64,000 bases of DNA from Fimbriimonas ginsengisoli (lineage in GTDB: Bacteria; Armatimonadota; Fimbriimonadia; Fimbriimonadales; Fimbriimonadaceae). The position numbers and the translations under genes were made by a program. Shown one piece after another: positions 32,025 to 41,515 of this stretch. The stretch spans positions 1 to 64,000 of the forward strand of contig JACOSL010000031.1 in the NCBI GenBank assembly GCA_016179045.1, given 5' to 3'. The stretch's first letter is position 1. Each line of letters opens with the position of its first letter. The notes beneath the pieces were generated by a model. The model saw only the letters and a list, made by a program, of their open reading frames with translations, searched no databases and was not told the origin of the DNA.

Positions 32025-32486
32025 TTAGGTCTTGAACATCGCCTTGGTGAGGCCACCGGCGATCGGCGGTGTGTACTCCTCTCCCTTATTGGCGGCTACC
32101 GCGCCCATGATCGTAATAACTATGTGGAAGATCCAGATCAGTGGCATCAGGATGAAGCCGATCAGCACGAAGGCTAAGATCCATGACGCCACGTAGGCGA
32201 TGGCGATGAAAATCTCAAAGCCTAGCGCTTGGGTCGCGTGCTTGTGCACAAACGGCTTATCTTTGGCGACAAGGAAAAAGATCAGCCCCGGGATGAACCC
32301 GAAGAATATCGTGAGCACCCAAACCAGGGTCGCCTGCCCTTTGTCTTCTTGTGAAACCATGCCACCTCCCGACGGCGTGATACTTGGACCGGACGGTTTG
32401 GCGGGCTGCGAAGCCTGCGCCTTGCTCGGCCCGGCAACTTCTGGTTCAGACGCTTTGCCCGCGCCGGGCTCTGGGTCGTTATTCAT
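32025..32486 (-). CDS. DUF4870-family membrane protein
   Basis: 153 residues: Pro/Ser-rich N-terminal third (about 45 residues), then a DUF4870-like hydrophobic domain (TLVWVLTIFFGFIPGLIFFLVAKDKPFVHKHATQALGFEIFIAIAYVASWILAFVLIGFILMPLIWIFHIVITIMGAVAANKGEEYTPPI without gaps in the family pattern). The KPFVHKHATQAL turn and the closing AANKGEEYxPP are typical. Function of the family is unknown. Transcribed towards infB. Confidence 0.85.
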   Translation of the reverse strand: MNNDPEPGAGKASEPEVAGPSKAQASQPAKPSGPSITPSGGGMVSQEDKGQATLVWVLTIFFGFIPGLIFFLVAKDKPFVHKHATQALGFEIFIAIAYVASWILAFVLIGFILMPLIWIFHIVITIMGAVAANKGEEYTPPIAGGLTKAMFKT

Positions 32487-32786
32487 GGTTGCCCTCTCAC
32501 GTTACGACGCAGTATGACCTCATAGAGGTGCGAAAATATCTGGCCCGCCCGCCATCGCCCGCTTCGTTGTGCCCGGTTGAACGTACTAAACCATGGGTGT
32601 TGGGCAGCACGGTCAATGTGGTCGATGAAGCCCCATACCGATAATCCATGGCGGGCCGCCGGGTGGAGTCTGGACAAGACCCCAGCCAGGTCAGGTTGAA
32701 CCTAAGGTATAACAGTTGTCGGGCGAACTGAACTTCACTGCCGCAGCTCTGCCGCCCGTACCTCGATTGATTTCAAGGAGAGGTTT
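32487..32786. other. Divergent spacer without recognisable elements
   Basis: 300 bp between the DUF4870 gene and pdhA. A TATAAC at 32708-32713 could be a -10, but no matching -35 is visible. No RNA structure or repeat recognised. Confidence 0.5.
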
Positions 32787-33803
32787 GTGGCAAAGCCAGC
32801 GCACAAGGATTTGATTGCGAGTCCGGCTGAGGTCGAGCAGGACTACCGCGACATGCTCTTCCTCCGGCACTTCGAAGAGAAGTGCAACGCCGCCTATCGG
32901 GCGGGCAAGGTCGGAGGCTATCTCCACGTTTACATCGGCATGGAGCCGCTGGCGGTCGGCTGGCTCGGCTGCATCAAGAAGGGCTACGACCGCGTCATCG
33001 CTCCTTACCGCATCCACGGCCACGCGCTGACGCTCGGCTCCGATCCGGTCAAGGTAATGGCGGAGATCATGGGCCGCGCGGCCGGGCTCAGCCACGGCAA
33101 GGGCGGCTCGATGCACCTGTACGATGTCGAGAAGGGCTTCTACGGCGGCTGGGGCATCGTGGGCGGCCACACGCCGATTGCCGCCGGCCTCGCTTTTGCC
33201 GACAAGTATCGAAACGAGGACCGGATCACCCTTTGCTATCTGGGCGACGGCGCTGCCAACGCGGGCGTGTTCTTCGAGACGCTCAACATGGTCGGGCTTT
33301 GGGACCTGCCCATCATCTTCCTCATCGAGAACAACCTGTTCGCGATGGGTACCCGCATCGAATACCACGCGGCCGACACCGAGCTTTGGAAGCGCGGCGT
33401 GCCGTTTGGCATCCACAGCGAGCGGGTGGACGGGATGGACGTCTTCCAGGTCAAACGCGACGCCCAACGCATAATCGACCGCGTCCGCCGCCAGCAGAAG
33501 CCGGCGCTCGTCGAGGTGATGACCTACCGCTTCGCGGGCCATGGCGCGGCCGACAACGACCAGAGCCTATACCGGACGCCGAAGGAAGTTGAAGAAGCCC
33601 GCAGGCGCGACCCGATCGCCCTCATCGAGGGCTTCATCCGCGAGCACAACCTGATGACGCAGGAGAAGATGGAGGCGATCGACGCCGAGATCGTCGAGCG
33701 GGTCGAGGATATCTACCATCAGGCCGACGCTCTCCCTTTCCCCGAACCGGGCGAGGTGTACGAGCACGTTTACACCGACATGCTGCCGGAGGAGGGCCAC
33801 TAA
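32787..33803 (+). CDS. pdhA: 2-oxo acid (pyruvate) dehydrogenase E1 component, alpha subunit
   Basis: 338 residues; thiamine-diphosphate E1 alpha that decarboxylates pyruvate (or a branched 2-oxo acid) and passes the acyl group to E2. The TPP-binding motif GDGAANAGVFFETLNMVGLWDLPIIFLIENN is complete, and RIHGHALTLG plus the phosphorylation-loop-like YRFAGHGAADN are typical. GTG 32787 with AAGGAGA upstream is the start. Overlaps pdhB by 1 bp (TAATG). No E2 or E3 gene is adjacent. Confidence 0.93.
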   Translation: MAKPAHKDLIASPAEVEQDYRDMLFLRHFEEKCNAAYRAGKVGGYLHVYIGMEPLAVGWLGCIKKGYDRVIAPYRIHGHALTLGSDPVKVMAEIMGRAAGLSHGKGGSMHLYDVEKGFYGGWGIVGGHTPIAAGLAFADKYRNEDRITLCYLGDGAANAGVFFETLNMVGLWDLPIIFLIENNLFAMGTRIEYHAADTELWKRGVPFGIHSERVDGMDVFQVKRDAQRIIDRVRRQQKPALVEVMTYRFAGHGAADNDQSLYRTPKEVEEARRRDPIALIEGFIREHNLMTQEKMEAIDAEIVERVEDIYHQADALPFPEPGEVYEHVYTDMLPEEGH

Positions 33804-34777
33804 TGGCGGCCACGATCTACCGCGACGCGCTCCGGCAGTGCCTCATCGAGGAAATGGAGCGAGACGACGACGTGTTCCTGATCGGCGAGGACATCGGGCG
33901 CTACCAAGGCACGTTTCGGGTGACGGCCGGGCTGTTCGACCAGTTCGGCGAGCGCCGAGTGGTGGATACGCCTATTACCGAGCCCGCTATCGTGGGGCTC
34001 GCCAACGGAGCAGCGATGGCTGGCCTTCGGCCGGTGGTCGAGATGATGACGATGTCGTTCTCGATCCTCGCCCTCGATCAGATCATCAACCACGCCGCTA
34101 AAATCCACTACATGACGGGCGGCGAGATCAAGGTGCCGATAGTGATTCGTGGTCCCGGCGGGGCGGCCAATCAACTGAGCGCGCAGCACAGCCAGTCGCT
34201 CGAAGGCTGGTATGCCCATTGCCCCGGTCTCAAGGTGGTCGCGCCCGCGACCCCCGCTTGCGCGTACGGCTTGCTGCGCAGCGCCATTCGGGACGACAAC
34301 CCGGTGATCTTCACCGAGAATCCGGGACTCTATGGGCTGAAGGGCGAAATCCCCGACGATAAGGATTTCACGATCCCCTTCGGGAGCGCTCGGATCGCCC
34401 GCGAGGGCAAGGACGTGACCCTGATCGCCTACAGCCGCATGGTGCACGTGTGCCTTGCCGCCGCCCAGACGCTTGCGGGCGAGGGCGTCGAAGCCGAGGT
34501 GGTGGACGTGCGCAGTCTGTTGCCGCTCGATACGGAGACGATTCTTGCCTCGGTTCGCAAGACTCACCGCGCGGTGGTTGTGTACGAAGACTGGCGGAGT
34601 GGCGCATTTGGGGCCGAGATCGCGGCGCGAGTCGGGGAGCTTTGCTTCGACGACCTCGACGCGCCAGTGGGCCGGGTCGGGGGGCTCAACGTGCCGATGC
34701 CCTACACGCGCCCGCTCGAGCTTCTCTGCATCCCGAACGACCACGACGTGGTCGACGCCGTGCACCGGCTGAACTGA
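33803..34777 (+). CDS. pdhB: 2-oxo acid (pyruvate) dehydrogenase E1 component, beta subunit
   Basis: 324 residues; partner of E1 alpha, forming the other half of the TPP site. Conserved segments: VFLIGEDIGRYQGTFRVTAGL (catalytic Glu), RVVDTPITEPAIVGLANGAAMAGLRPVVE, GPGGAANQLSAQHSQSLEGWYAHCPGLKVVAP and DVRSLLPLDTETILASVRKTHRAVVVYED (transketolase C-terminal domain). AQHSQSLE is the usual interface motif of the pyruvate type. One-base overlap with pdhA. Confidence 0.94.
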   Translation: MAATIYRDALRQCLIEEMERDDDVFLIGEDIGRYQGTFRVTAGLFDQFGERRVVDTPITEPAIVGLANGAAMAGLRPVVEMMTMSFSILALDQIINHAAKIHYMTGGEIKVPIVIRGPGGAANQLSAQHSQSLEGWYAHCPGLKVVAPATPACAYGLLRSAIRDDNPVIFTENPGLYGLKGEIPDDKDFTIPFGSARIAREGKDVTLIAYSRMVHVCLAAAQTLAGEGVEAEVVDVRSLLPLDTETILASVRKTHRAVVVYEDWRSGAFGAEIAARVGELCFDDLDAPVGRVGGLNVPMPYTRPLELLCIPNDHDVVDAVHRLN

Positions 34778-34867
34778 GCTGCTCTGGGCCGAGCCTGCAA
34801 GATCGGCTCGCGGATTCCAACAATTGACTCTGGCGTGCAGTTGGCGTCGCCTTTTGGAGGAGCACAC

Positions 34868-36001
34868 TTGAATCGGGCTGGCGATGAAACTGCGAACTTG
34901 AACGAGACCCTTGCCGCTGCGCGGGACGAGGTAAGCGCCCAACGTCGCGTCGTCGAGGAGTGCACGCAGCGCCTGGCCATGCAGGAGGCCGAGCTCAGCG
35001 GCCTGAAGAGCCGAATCGACCGCGCGCACAGCCTGTACGCGGAGACCGCGCGGCGAATGGAGGACCTGTTCCAGGGGCTGCCCTTCGCTTGCTTCGGCTA
35101 CGATGCCGAGGGGCGCATCCATCAATGGAACCGAGCCTGCGAGGAGCTGTTCGACCTGCAAGCGTTTCAGGTGCTCGAGCGCTCGCTGGAGGAAGTGTTC
35201 GGAACGATGGCGGCGATGGAGGACCTTGCCGCCATCGGCAGCAAGCCATTCGAAGGATCGGTGGTCGAAAAGCTGCTGTGGAAGCGCGATCGGGAAGACG
35301 GCAAGACCCAGTGGATCGAGACCACCGCATTCCCCGTGCGCAACGAGCGCGAGCAGATCGTGGCCGCCGTCTGCGCAAACCTCGATATCACCGACCGCGC
35401 GGTGTATGAAGCCCAGCTTGAGCAAAGCATGGAGAGGATCAACCGCTATAGCGCGGAATTGGAGGCGGCCAACCAAAAGCTCGAACAGCTGGCGGTCACC
35501 GACGGCCTCACCGGCCTTCGCAACCACCGCAGCTTCCAGCAACGCCTCGAAGCGAGCATCGCGGATGCGCGAGAGACCGACAGCCCCATCGCCCTCGTGC
35601 TGCTCGATGTAGACCACTTCAAGAAGTTCAACGACGCCTACGGGCATCCGGAGGGGGACCGCGTGCTCCAAGGGGTCGCGGCGGTTCTTGCCAGCTACGG
35701 AGACGAGCCCTTCACGCCCGCGCGGTATGGGGGCGAAGAGTTCGTGCTCGTCCTGCCCGGTTTGGCGGTGGAGGACGCGCTGACGACCGCCGAGCGGGTG
35801 CGGGGCGAGATCGAAGCGGCGCAGCCCACGGGCCGGCTCGTGACCGCCAGCTTGGGACTTGCGATCTGGACGCCCGAGATGCGCGGACCCGGCGAACTGA
35901 TCGCCCAGGCGGATAAGGCGCTCTATAAGTCCAAGGCGGACGGCAGGAACCGGGTGACGCTCGCCAGTAGCCTTTGGGTGGATGAAAAGAGAGCGGCCTA
36001 A
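34868..36001 (+). CDS. PAS-GGDEF diguanylate cyclase
   Basis: 377 residues: N-terminal coiled coil (about 10-65, LNETLAAARDEVSAQRRVVEECTQRLAMQEAELSGLKSR region), a PAS domain (MEDLFQGLPFACFGYDAEGRIHQWN to NLDITDRAVYE), a short linker helix and a GGDEF domain (AVTDGLTGLRNHRSFQQRLE; signature GGEEF in ARYGGEEFVLVLPG). It should make c-di-GMP from two GTP. TTG 34868 is the start, because GGAGGA lies 7 bases before it; a GTG 33 bp upstream has none. Its stop overlaps that of the convergent molybdoenzyme gene by 4 bp. Confidence 0.92.
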   Translation: MNRAGDETANLNETLAAARDEVSAQRRVVEECTQRLAMQEAELSGLKSRIDRAHSLYAETARRMEDLFQGLPFACFGYDAEGRIHQWNRACEELFDLQAFQVLERSLEEVFGTMAAMEDLAAIGSKPFEGSVVEKLLWKRDREDGKTQWIETTAFPVRNEREQIVAAVCANLDITDRAVYEAQLEQSMERINRYSAELEAANQKLEQLAVTDGLTGLRNHRSFQQRLEASIADARETDSPIALVLLDVDHFKKFNDAYGHPEGDRVLQGVAAVLASYGDEPFTPARYGGEEFVLVLPGLAVEDALTTAERVRGEIEAAQPTGRLVTASLGLAIWTPEMRGPGELIAQADKALYKSKADGRNRVTLASSLWVDEKRAA

Positions 36002-36741
36002 AGTCCGGCGAACCAGTCGTAGCCCTCTTCCGCCCAGAAATCCTTGGGCCGCTCGTCGGCGTAGCGGATTCGGCCGAGCCATTTGATGTTCTTGATCCCG
36101 TACTTCACCGGGATCACGAGGCGCAGAGGCGCGCCATGCTCGAATTCGAGGGGAGCGCCGTTCATCTCGTAGCAAAGCAGGGTCTGCGGGTGCATCGCGC
36201 TTCCCATATCGAGCCCAACGAAGTACACGCCGTCGGCAGTCTCCATCGCAACATAGTCGGGGGCGCCATCGGGCGGGTAAGCCTTGACGAAATCCGAAAA
36301 CCACGCGCCGCCCCAGCGCACGGTTTGCGTCCAGCCCTCGATGCAATGCAATTCGGTGATCATCTCCACCTTGGGCAGGGCTTGGATGTCTTTGAGTCTG
36401 AGCGTGCGCGGCTCGTCGCCCGCCATGCCCTCGACGATGAGTTCGAAGTCTTTGGCCCGTTCTTCCGGTTGGCCTTCCTCGCCGTTCACCCGAGGCTTGG
36501 CGTTGATTCGGGATGCGTCGAAGGTCGGGGCAAGGCGAGCGGGCTCGTAGAAGTCTTGTCCGAAGGCGTCGGTGGCGTCTAAAGCTCGTCGCAGTGGCCA
36601 GACCAAGCCGCGCTCCGTCCGGCGCGACGCAATCCAGCGGATTGCCCCCCAAGCCCCCACGACCGCCGCCGCCGCCCAGAGGAAGCTGCGGCGCGAGATC
36701 GCGCGCATCTGGCGAGCGGGATCGTCGTGGATTTCGCTCAT
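35998..36741 (-). CDS. MsrP/YedY-like sulfite-oxidase-family molybdoenzyme, Tat-exported
   Basis: 247 residues. A twin-Arg signal (SRRSFLWAAAAVVGAWG, RR at 17-18) is followed by the molybdopterin fold of the sulfite-oxidase family. C133 in ELHCIEGWTQTVRWGGAWF is the Mo ligand, and GAPLRLVIPVKYGIKNIKWL closes the domain. Best-known relative is MsrP (YedY), which reduces methionine sulfoxide in periplasmic proteins. Its ATG overlaps the cytochrome b stop by 4 bp, so the two work as one quinol-linked enzyme. Confidence 0.9.
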   Translation of the reverse strand: MSEIHDDPARQMRAISRRSFLWAAAAVVGAWGAIRWIASRRTERGLVWPLRRALDATDAFGQDFYEPARLAPTFDASRINAKPRVNGEEGQPEERAKDFELIVEGMAGDEPRTLRLKDIQALPKVEMITELHCIEGWTQTVRWGGAWFSDFVKAYPPDGAPDYVAMETADGVYFVGLDMGSAMHPQTLLCYEMNGAPLEFEHGAPLRLVIPVKYGIKNIKWLGRIRYADERPKDFWAEEGYDWFAGL

Positions 36742-37454
36742 CCCGCCTTCTCCTTAAGGGCCGGCGCCGCCGCGGGCGTTGACTTTGGCGCTTCAGGGAT
36801 GTCGGTCAACTCGTAGCCGGTCACCATCGCGCGGAAGTTGTTCCACCCCGCCCGCATCACTTGGGCGACGTGCACGCCGAAGAACAGCACGAACGCGCCC
36901 ATCAGCCAAAAGTGGAGTTGCCGGGCGAAGTCGTAACCCCCGAGCAGCGCCGCGAGCCCGCTGGCCTGGATCGGCTTATGGATGGCAAGGCCGGTGAGGA
37001 CCGAACCGATTCCCATGAGCACCACGCCGGTGTAGGCATAGCGCTGCGCTCCGTTGTACTTATCGCCCGCGCCCTCGGGCGGCGCTTTTCGAAGGTGGAG
37101 GTCGTGGAGGAACACCTGGATGGCGATGCGCATCGAGCCCCGTTTGGGCACGAGGTGCCGCCACTCGCCCGAGATGGCGAGGGCGAGCACGTAGAGCAGG
37201 CCGTTGGCGGCGAACAGCCACATCGCGAAGAAGTGCCAGGCCATGCCCTCGGCCAGGCGCTGGTTGAGGCCGAAGGCCACGAACCAGGAATCGGGGAAGA
37301 AGTGGAACAGTTCGCGCGAGCCGAACCGGATGCCGTACACCGCGTTCGCCCAATAGATGAGCAGCCCGCTCCAAACCAGGATGGCGAGCACGACGAAGTT
37401 GATCCAGTGGAACCACCGAATCGAGAGCGGATGCTTCCGTTCCAGTCGCTGCAT
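36738..37454 (-). CDS. Cytochrome b membrane subunit paired with the molybdoenzyme
   Basis: 238 residues with four or five transmembrane helices and paired His (RWFHWINFVVLAILVWSGLLIYW, AWHFFAMWLFAANGLLYVLAL, RYAYTGVVLMGIGSVLTGLAI, RQLHFWLMGAFVLFFGVHVAQVM). The layout matches the Ni/Fe-hydrogenase/thiosulfate-reductase type b-cytochrome rather than the flavin-haem MsrQ. It probably passes electrons from quinol to the exported molybdoenzyme encoded just downstream. C-terminal Ala/Pro tail of about 25 residues. Confidence 0.88.
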   Translation of the reverse strand: MQRLERKHPLSIRWFHWINFVVLAILVWSGLLIYWANAVYGIRFGSRELFHFFPDSWFVAFGLNQRLAEGMAWHFFAMWLFAANGLLYVLALAISGEWRHLVPKRGSMRIAIQVFLHDLHLRKAPPEGAGDKYNGAQRYAYTGVVLMGIGSVLTGLAIHKPIQASGLAALLGGYDFARQLHFWLMGAFVLFFGVHVAQVMRAGWNNFRAMVTGYELTDIPEAPKSTPAAAPALKEKAG

Positions 37455-37584
37455 GTCCCTCAGGTCTTAGGACTGCATGGGGCGGCGGAAGGTTGCCTGC
37501 GACACGAGGTCAAGGGCTAGTTGAACCCTGGAGCAAAGGGTTCGCAGCCTAACCACCGAGTCTCCGTGATGCTAATCGCCACGA

Positions 37585-37616
37585 AACCCGGCGAGCGCTT
37601 TGGCACCCGCCGGGTT
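37585..37616. terminator. Strong hairpin between the response regulator and cytochrome b genes
   Basis: Perfect 9-bp stem AACCCGGCG (37585-37593) / CGCCGGGTT (37608-37616) with a 14-base loop. Lies between two leftward genes. No T-run on either strand, so factor-independent termination is doubtful. Confidence 0.4.
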
Positions 37617-37661
37617 CGTCTGGTCCCCGTTGGACGAAGGGTGGCTGGATCGATAACCTGC

Positions 37662-38141
37662 CTATGAACCCAAGGCCTCTTCAATCGTCGACACGAGCTC
37701 CTCGGATTTGAACGGCTTCGTCATGTAAGCGAAAGCGCCGAGGCTTTCCGCCTTCTGCCGGTCGAGCTCGGACGTCCGCGCGGTCAGGAAGATGATCGGG
37801 GTGATGGCGGTGACCACATTCTCCCGCAATCTGTTCGCGACCTCGAAGCCGTCTCCGCAAGGGAGTCCGATGTCGAGGATGACCACGTCGGGCTGAAACT
37901 GAAACGCGGCAGCGGTAGCGGCGACGCCGTCGCCGGCCACGCTGACGTCAAATCCAGCGTACTTCAGCCGCTTCATGACCGAGAGCGCAACGTCCTTTTC
38001 ATCCTCGATGACGAGCACCCGAGCTGTTCGAATTCTCGACTTTTCCTTGTGCGCAACCCCCAAGAGCTCGCTTTCTTCCGGCGGGAGACTTTCTGCCAGG
38101 GCCAAAGTGGCGCCTTTCGGTTTTTCCTCGATTCGTTCCAT
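37662..38141 (-). CDS. Stand-alone response-regulator receiver protein
   Basis: 159 residues: about 40 residues of Glu/Lys-rich N-terminus, then one REC domain (ARVLVIEDEKDVALSVMKRLKYAG) with acidic pocket EDE, phospho-acceptor Asp in VVILDIGLP, Thr in FLTART and Lys in MTKPF. No output domain. ATG 38141 is preferred because GGAGG lies 5 bp upstream; ATG 38153 is the alternative. It lies 85 bp downstream of the broken hybrid kinase and may have been its partner. Confidence 0.88.
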   Translation of the reverse strand: MERIEEKPKGATLALAESLPPEESELLGVAHKEKSRIRTARVLVIEDEKDVALSVMKRLKYAGFDVSVAGDGVAATAAAFQFQPDVVILDIGLPCGDGFEVANRLRENVVTAITPIIFLTARTSELDRQKAESLGAFAYMTKPFKSEELVSTIEEALGS

Positions 38142-38226
38142 ACGTGCCTCCATTCGACTCCCGGTAATCTTCCTCACCACCTTAACGGTGCTTGGTCATT
38201 GCCGTGATCGAACAAGTCAATGCAAG

Positions 38227-39849
38227 TCATTCCGCGGGAACCTGTAACGGTATCCTAGTACTTATATACGAGTTTCGGCCGTGACCCTCAAGTCCTATGC
38301 CTGAGCCGGCCATGGCGCGCTCCAACGTTTCGGCGGCGTCTCTCGTCCGGTCGACGACCGCGATCGAATGGTCGAGTTGCAGACCCTGCAGACTTGAGCC
38401 CGCCGCCTGAAGCAATCGCTCCTTAAACGCGCAGGCGCCCGGAGCGTCGGTAGCCAACATGCAGGCAAGGAACGTGCCATCCCCAGAGCGCATGAAGGCA
38501 TCGGCCGATCGCCCAACTTTGGCGCAAAGCCGCTGCAGGTCATCAACCGCCTTTCTCACGCGCCCTTCGTCCTCTGCGATCGGCCGCATCAGCAACAGAA
38601 CCAGGTCGCCCTTCGTAGCGTCGAGGGCATCAGCAACGAAGGATAGGAGTTCGCTCTCTTCATCCCAGACGGGAAGGGTGAAGAAAAACCGCGATCCCTT
38701 ACCGACTTCGCTTTGAACGTCCAACACGCCGGAGTGCTTCTCAACGATGCGCCGCGAGATCGGCAGCCCCAGCCCGGTGCCACGGCTGCCTGGCCCTTCG
38801 TCGGTCGGGTTAATCTGGCCGAAGGGCTCGAAAGCCCGCTCGGCATCCTTTGCCGCGATGCCCGGCCCCGTGTCTTGGACGAACACTTCGACGAGACGCT
38901 CCTTCCGGATGGCACCAACGTGGATCGCGCCGCCACTCGGAGTGAACTTAGCGGCGTTGCCGAGGAGATTGGACAGCACTTGGGAGATCGATTGGGGATC
39001 GGCGAGCACGAATTCGATGTCTTCGGGCAATGCCAAGGTTAAGTCGATGCCCGCAAAGCGACATTTCGGCTCGAAATCGTGCACGGCCTGCTCCAGCAGT
39101 CGCGCGATGTCAGTTCGGGTCCGACTTAATCTCAAGCTGCCCGTTTCGATGCGGTGGAAGTCGAGCAGATCGTTCAGCAGCCCGCCAAGGCGGTCGCAAT
39201 TGCGCAGGATTGTGTCGAAGGAGTCGGCGACCTCGTCCGGACTTGTCCCGGCGGCGCCATCTCTAAGAAGGCTCGCAAATTCCCGGATTACGGTGAGCGG
39301 GGTGCGCAATTCGTGCGATGCGGTGGCCACGAACTCGGACTTGAGCCGGTCGAACTCGAGGAGGCGCACGTTCGTGGCGGAAAGCTCGGCGGTCCTCGCC
39401 GCCACGACTTCCTCCAAATGGTCCGCGTGGTGCTTCAGCTCTTTGCGCAGCCTGTGCGAAGCCAAAAGGTTGCGCGCTCTCAGTTCCAATTCGATTGCGT
39501 CGACGGGCTTCGTCAAGAAGTCGCTAGCGCCTAGCGAGAGGGCCCTGTGCCTTGCGCTCGTCGTCGCGTCGGCGGTGAGAACCAAGATGGGAAAGTCGGA
39601 CTCCAAGCTACCGGAGTGCTGTAGGTCCTCCAACACTTCGTAGCCTGATTTGTGAGGCATGTTGAGGTCCAGTATGAGGAGCTCAGGCTTGAACTCACGG
39701 ATGCGCTCCAAAGCGTTTCTCGAATCGCTCTAGGTCTCAACGCAGTCAAAGCCAAAAGTCTCCAGCAAAGCCCGAAGCACAAAGAGGTTCGTTGTCTCGT
39801 CGTCGAGGGCGAAGATGCGCGCGTCTGAAATAGCATCCTTATCGACCAC
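38227..39849 (-). pseudogene. Hybrid REC-histidine kinase interrupted by an in-frame TAG
   Basis: Read through one stop, the frame encodes 540 residues from GTG 39849: REC (DARIFALDDETTNLFVLRAL ... [17 protein letters not shown] ... [13 protein letters not shown]), coiled coil, HisKA ([16 protein letters not shown] with the phospho-His), HATPase_c ([35 protein letters not shown]), then a 130-residue tail. A TAG at 39732-39730 falls within the REC domain, between FGFDCVET and [10 protein letters not shown], with no frameshift. The part from TTG 39711 on is open for 494 codons but lacks the first half of REC. Either a recent nonsense mutation, a sequencing error or readthrough; the kinase core is intact. 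Confidence 0.82.
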
Positions 39850-39964
39850 TTCAAGCCTCGCGGCTCGGCTACGCAGCAAGCACGATGCCGCCGAGCGTGC
39901 CAACGATTATCGGTACGACGTGGTACTTTAGTGAGAGCACAAATGCTCACTATATGCAGGAGCG

Positions 39965-41434
39965 CTAGTTGCTCTTCGCGTAGTGCCGGGCGACCGCCAT
40001 CACCGCCTGCAGGGTGGGCGATGGGTCCGATTCGCCGCCTCGGTTCGTGATCGAGGCGACTGCCAGGTTCAATTTCGGAAATACGCCCAGCTCGGCTCGG
40101 AATGTGCCGTTCGAGCCGTTGTGGCCGTGGATCGGGCCGAGCACTGGCCCTTCTTGCACGCTCCAGCCACAGGCGTACGCCCGGTCGCCGCCCGGCTCTG
40201 GCTCGCCGCGATGCAGCCGCTCGACGGTGGTCGCCTTGAGCAAGCCGTCCTGCCCCTTCAGCCCCTTGAGGTGCTCCGCGCCGAAGGCGGCAAGGTCGCC
40301 GACCGACATCCACATGCCGCCTCCCGCGCCTACGAGCATTGTCTCAAGCGGGCCGGTTAAGAATCTTGGCTCGAGCTTGCCGCTCGGCCCTGGCACGTGC
40401 CCGTTCGGGCGCGCCTCGGGCAGGGTGGACGTGCCCACGAAGCTATGCCGCAATCCTAGAGGCTCGAAGACTATCTCCCGAACGAGCTGCTCGTACGGCT
40501 TGCCCAACGTCCGCTCGGCCACGATGGCGAGAAGCGCGTAGCCGGCGTTGGAGTAGGCGAACGACGTGCCCGCCTTGCTGATCGGCTTGCGCGAGAGGAT
40601 AGCGCGGGCATAGTTCTCCCTGACCTTCAGCGGATCGGTCGCGCCCGCCACGATCCGCTCGACGGTCGCTCCGGAGAAGCCCATGTCTTGGGGGATGCCG
40701 CCCCGGTGATGCATGATCTGTTCGAGGGTTACGCCCCGGTAGCCGTCGTCCATCGGGAAGTCGCCCAGCGCCTCGCCTAGCGTCGTATCCCAGCGCAGCT
40801 TGCCGGCTTCGATGAGCTTGCCGATGATCGTGCTGCAGATCGGCTTGCCGATCGAGCCGATGCTCCAGGGCTCGTCGGGGCCGACTTCATCCGGCTTGCC
40901 CAGTTCCCGAACGCCGCGGGCGACGGTGGCGGCTTTGCCGTCGTGGATGACCGCGATGCCGAGCGCGGGGGCGTTGCGATCCTTGCGAATCTCGTCGGCG
41001 AGGCGGGCAAGGTCGGTCCAGCCCGAATAGTCCTTGGGCGCCACGTCGCCCTCGTCGCCGACCGGCCGCACCATGATCCGCCTGATCTTTGGAGGGGTGT
41101 CGGCCGTCAGTTCTATGCCGAACTCGACCTCATCGCCGTGCTTGTCGCGCACGAGCGCGCGGTAACGGCCCGGGCTCTGATCGAGGACCTTGAGAATCTC
41201 GAATGGCGCGCCTTGCTCGATAAGGCCGCCGATTCGCGCTAGCCGCTGCTCGAGGGGCACTTCGTCGGTGAAATTCGCGCCGACGAAGGCTTTCAGCTTC
41301 GCAGAGTCGTTGCCGTTCAAGGCCTCGATCAGGCCGTGGAAGAGCTTATCGGCATCGCTAGCCCCCTGGGGGTGGGCGAAGGCGACGACGAGCGCGATGA
41401 GCGCAACGAGAGCGACAAGGAAAAGGCGCGACAT
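39965..41434 (-). CDS. Exported serine hydrolase of the beta-lactamase class C/PBP4* fold
   Basis: 489 residues: hydrophobic signal segment (LFLVALVALIALVVAFA), an N-terminal domain of about 110 residues that looks like a DUF3887-type beta domain, then the serine hydrolase domain with SIGK (S194-xx-K197 from this start), Tyr-Ser-Asn in FAYSNAGYALL, and HGHNGSNG in place of the KTG-like triad. Typical of esterases/D-aminopeptidase-like proteins rather than true beta-lactamases. ATG 41434 is preferred because the signal peptide begins there; the frame runs 14 codons further upstream. Confidence 0.9.
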   Translation of the reverse strand: MSRLFLVALVALIALVVAFAHPQGASDADKLFHGLIEALNGNDSAKLKAFVGANFTDEVPLEQRLARIGGLIEQGAPFEILKVLDQSPGRYRALVRDKHGDEVEFGIELTADTPPKIRRIMVRPVGDEGDVAPKDYSGWTDLARLADEIRKDRNAPALGIAVIHDGKAATVARGVRELGKPDEVGPDEPWSIGSIGKPICSTIIGKLIEAGKLRWDTTLGEALGDFPMDDGYRGVTLEQIMHHRGGIPQDMGFSGATVERIVAGATDPLKVRENYARAILSRKPISKAGTSFAYSNAGYALLAIVAERTLGKPYEQLVREIVFEPLGLRHSFVGTSTLPEARPNGHVPGPSGKLEPRFLTGPLETMLVGAGGGMWMSVGDLAAFGAEHLKGLKGQDGLLKATTVERLHRGEPEPGGDRAYACGWSVQEGPVLGPIHGHNGSNGTFRAELGVFPKLNLAVASITNRGGESDPSPTLQAVMAVARHYAKSN

Positions 41435-41515
41435 GGGAGACACAACGCGAGCCAAAGTCCGAAAAGTTTCGTACATCGTCGCGGTCCTGGGACCGATGCG
41501 CAGCTGGTTGGCCGC

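Noticed and set aside
33800-36652. A 950-codon minus-strand open frame
   Set aside because: Opposes pdhA/pdhB and the GGDEF gene, whose motifs are unmistakable, and ends inside the molybdoenzyme gene; no coherent domains.
39531-40313. A 260-codon minus-strand frame spanning the 5' end of the broken kinase and the serine-hydrolase gene
   Set aside because: Different frame from the REC domain; Arg/Ser-rich without motifs. The TAG in the correct frame explains the region better than a frameshift.
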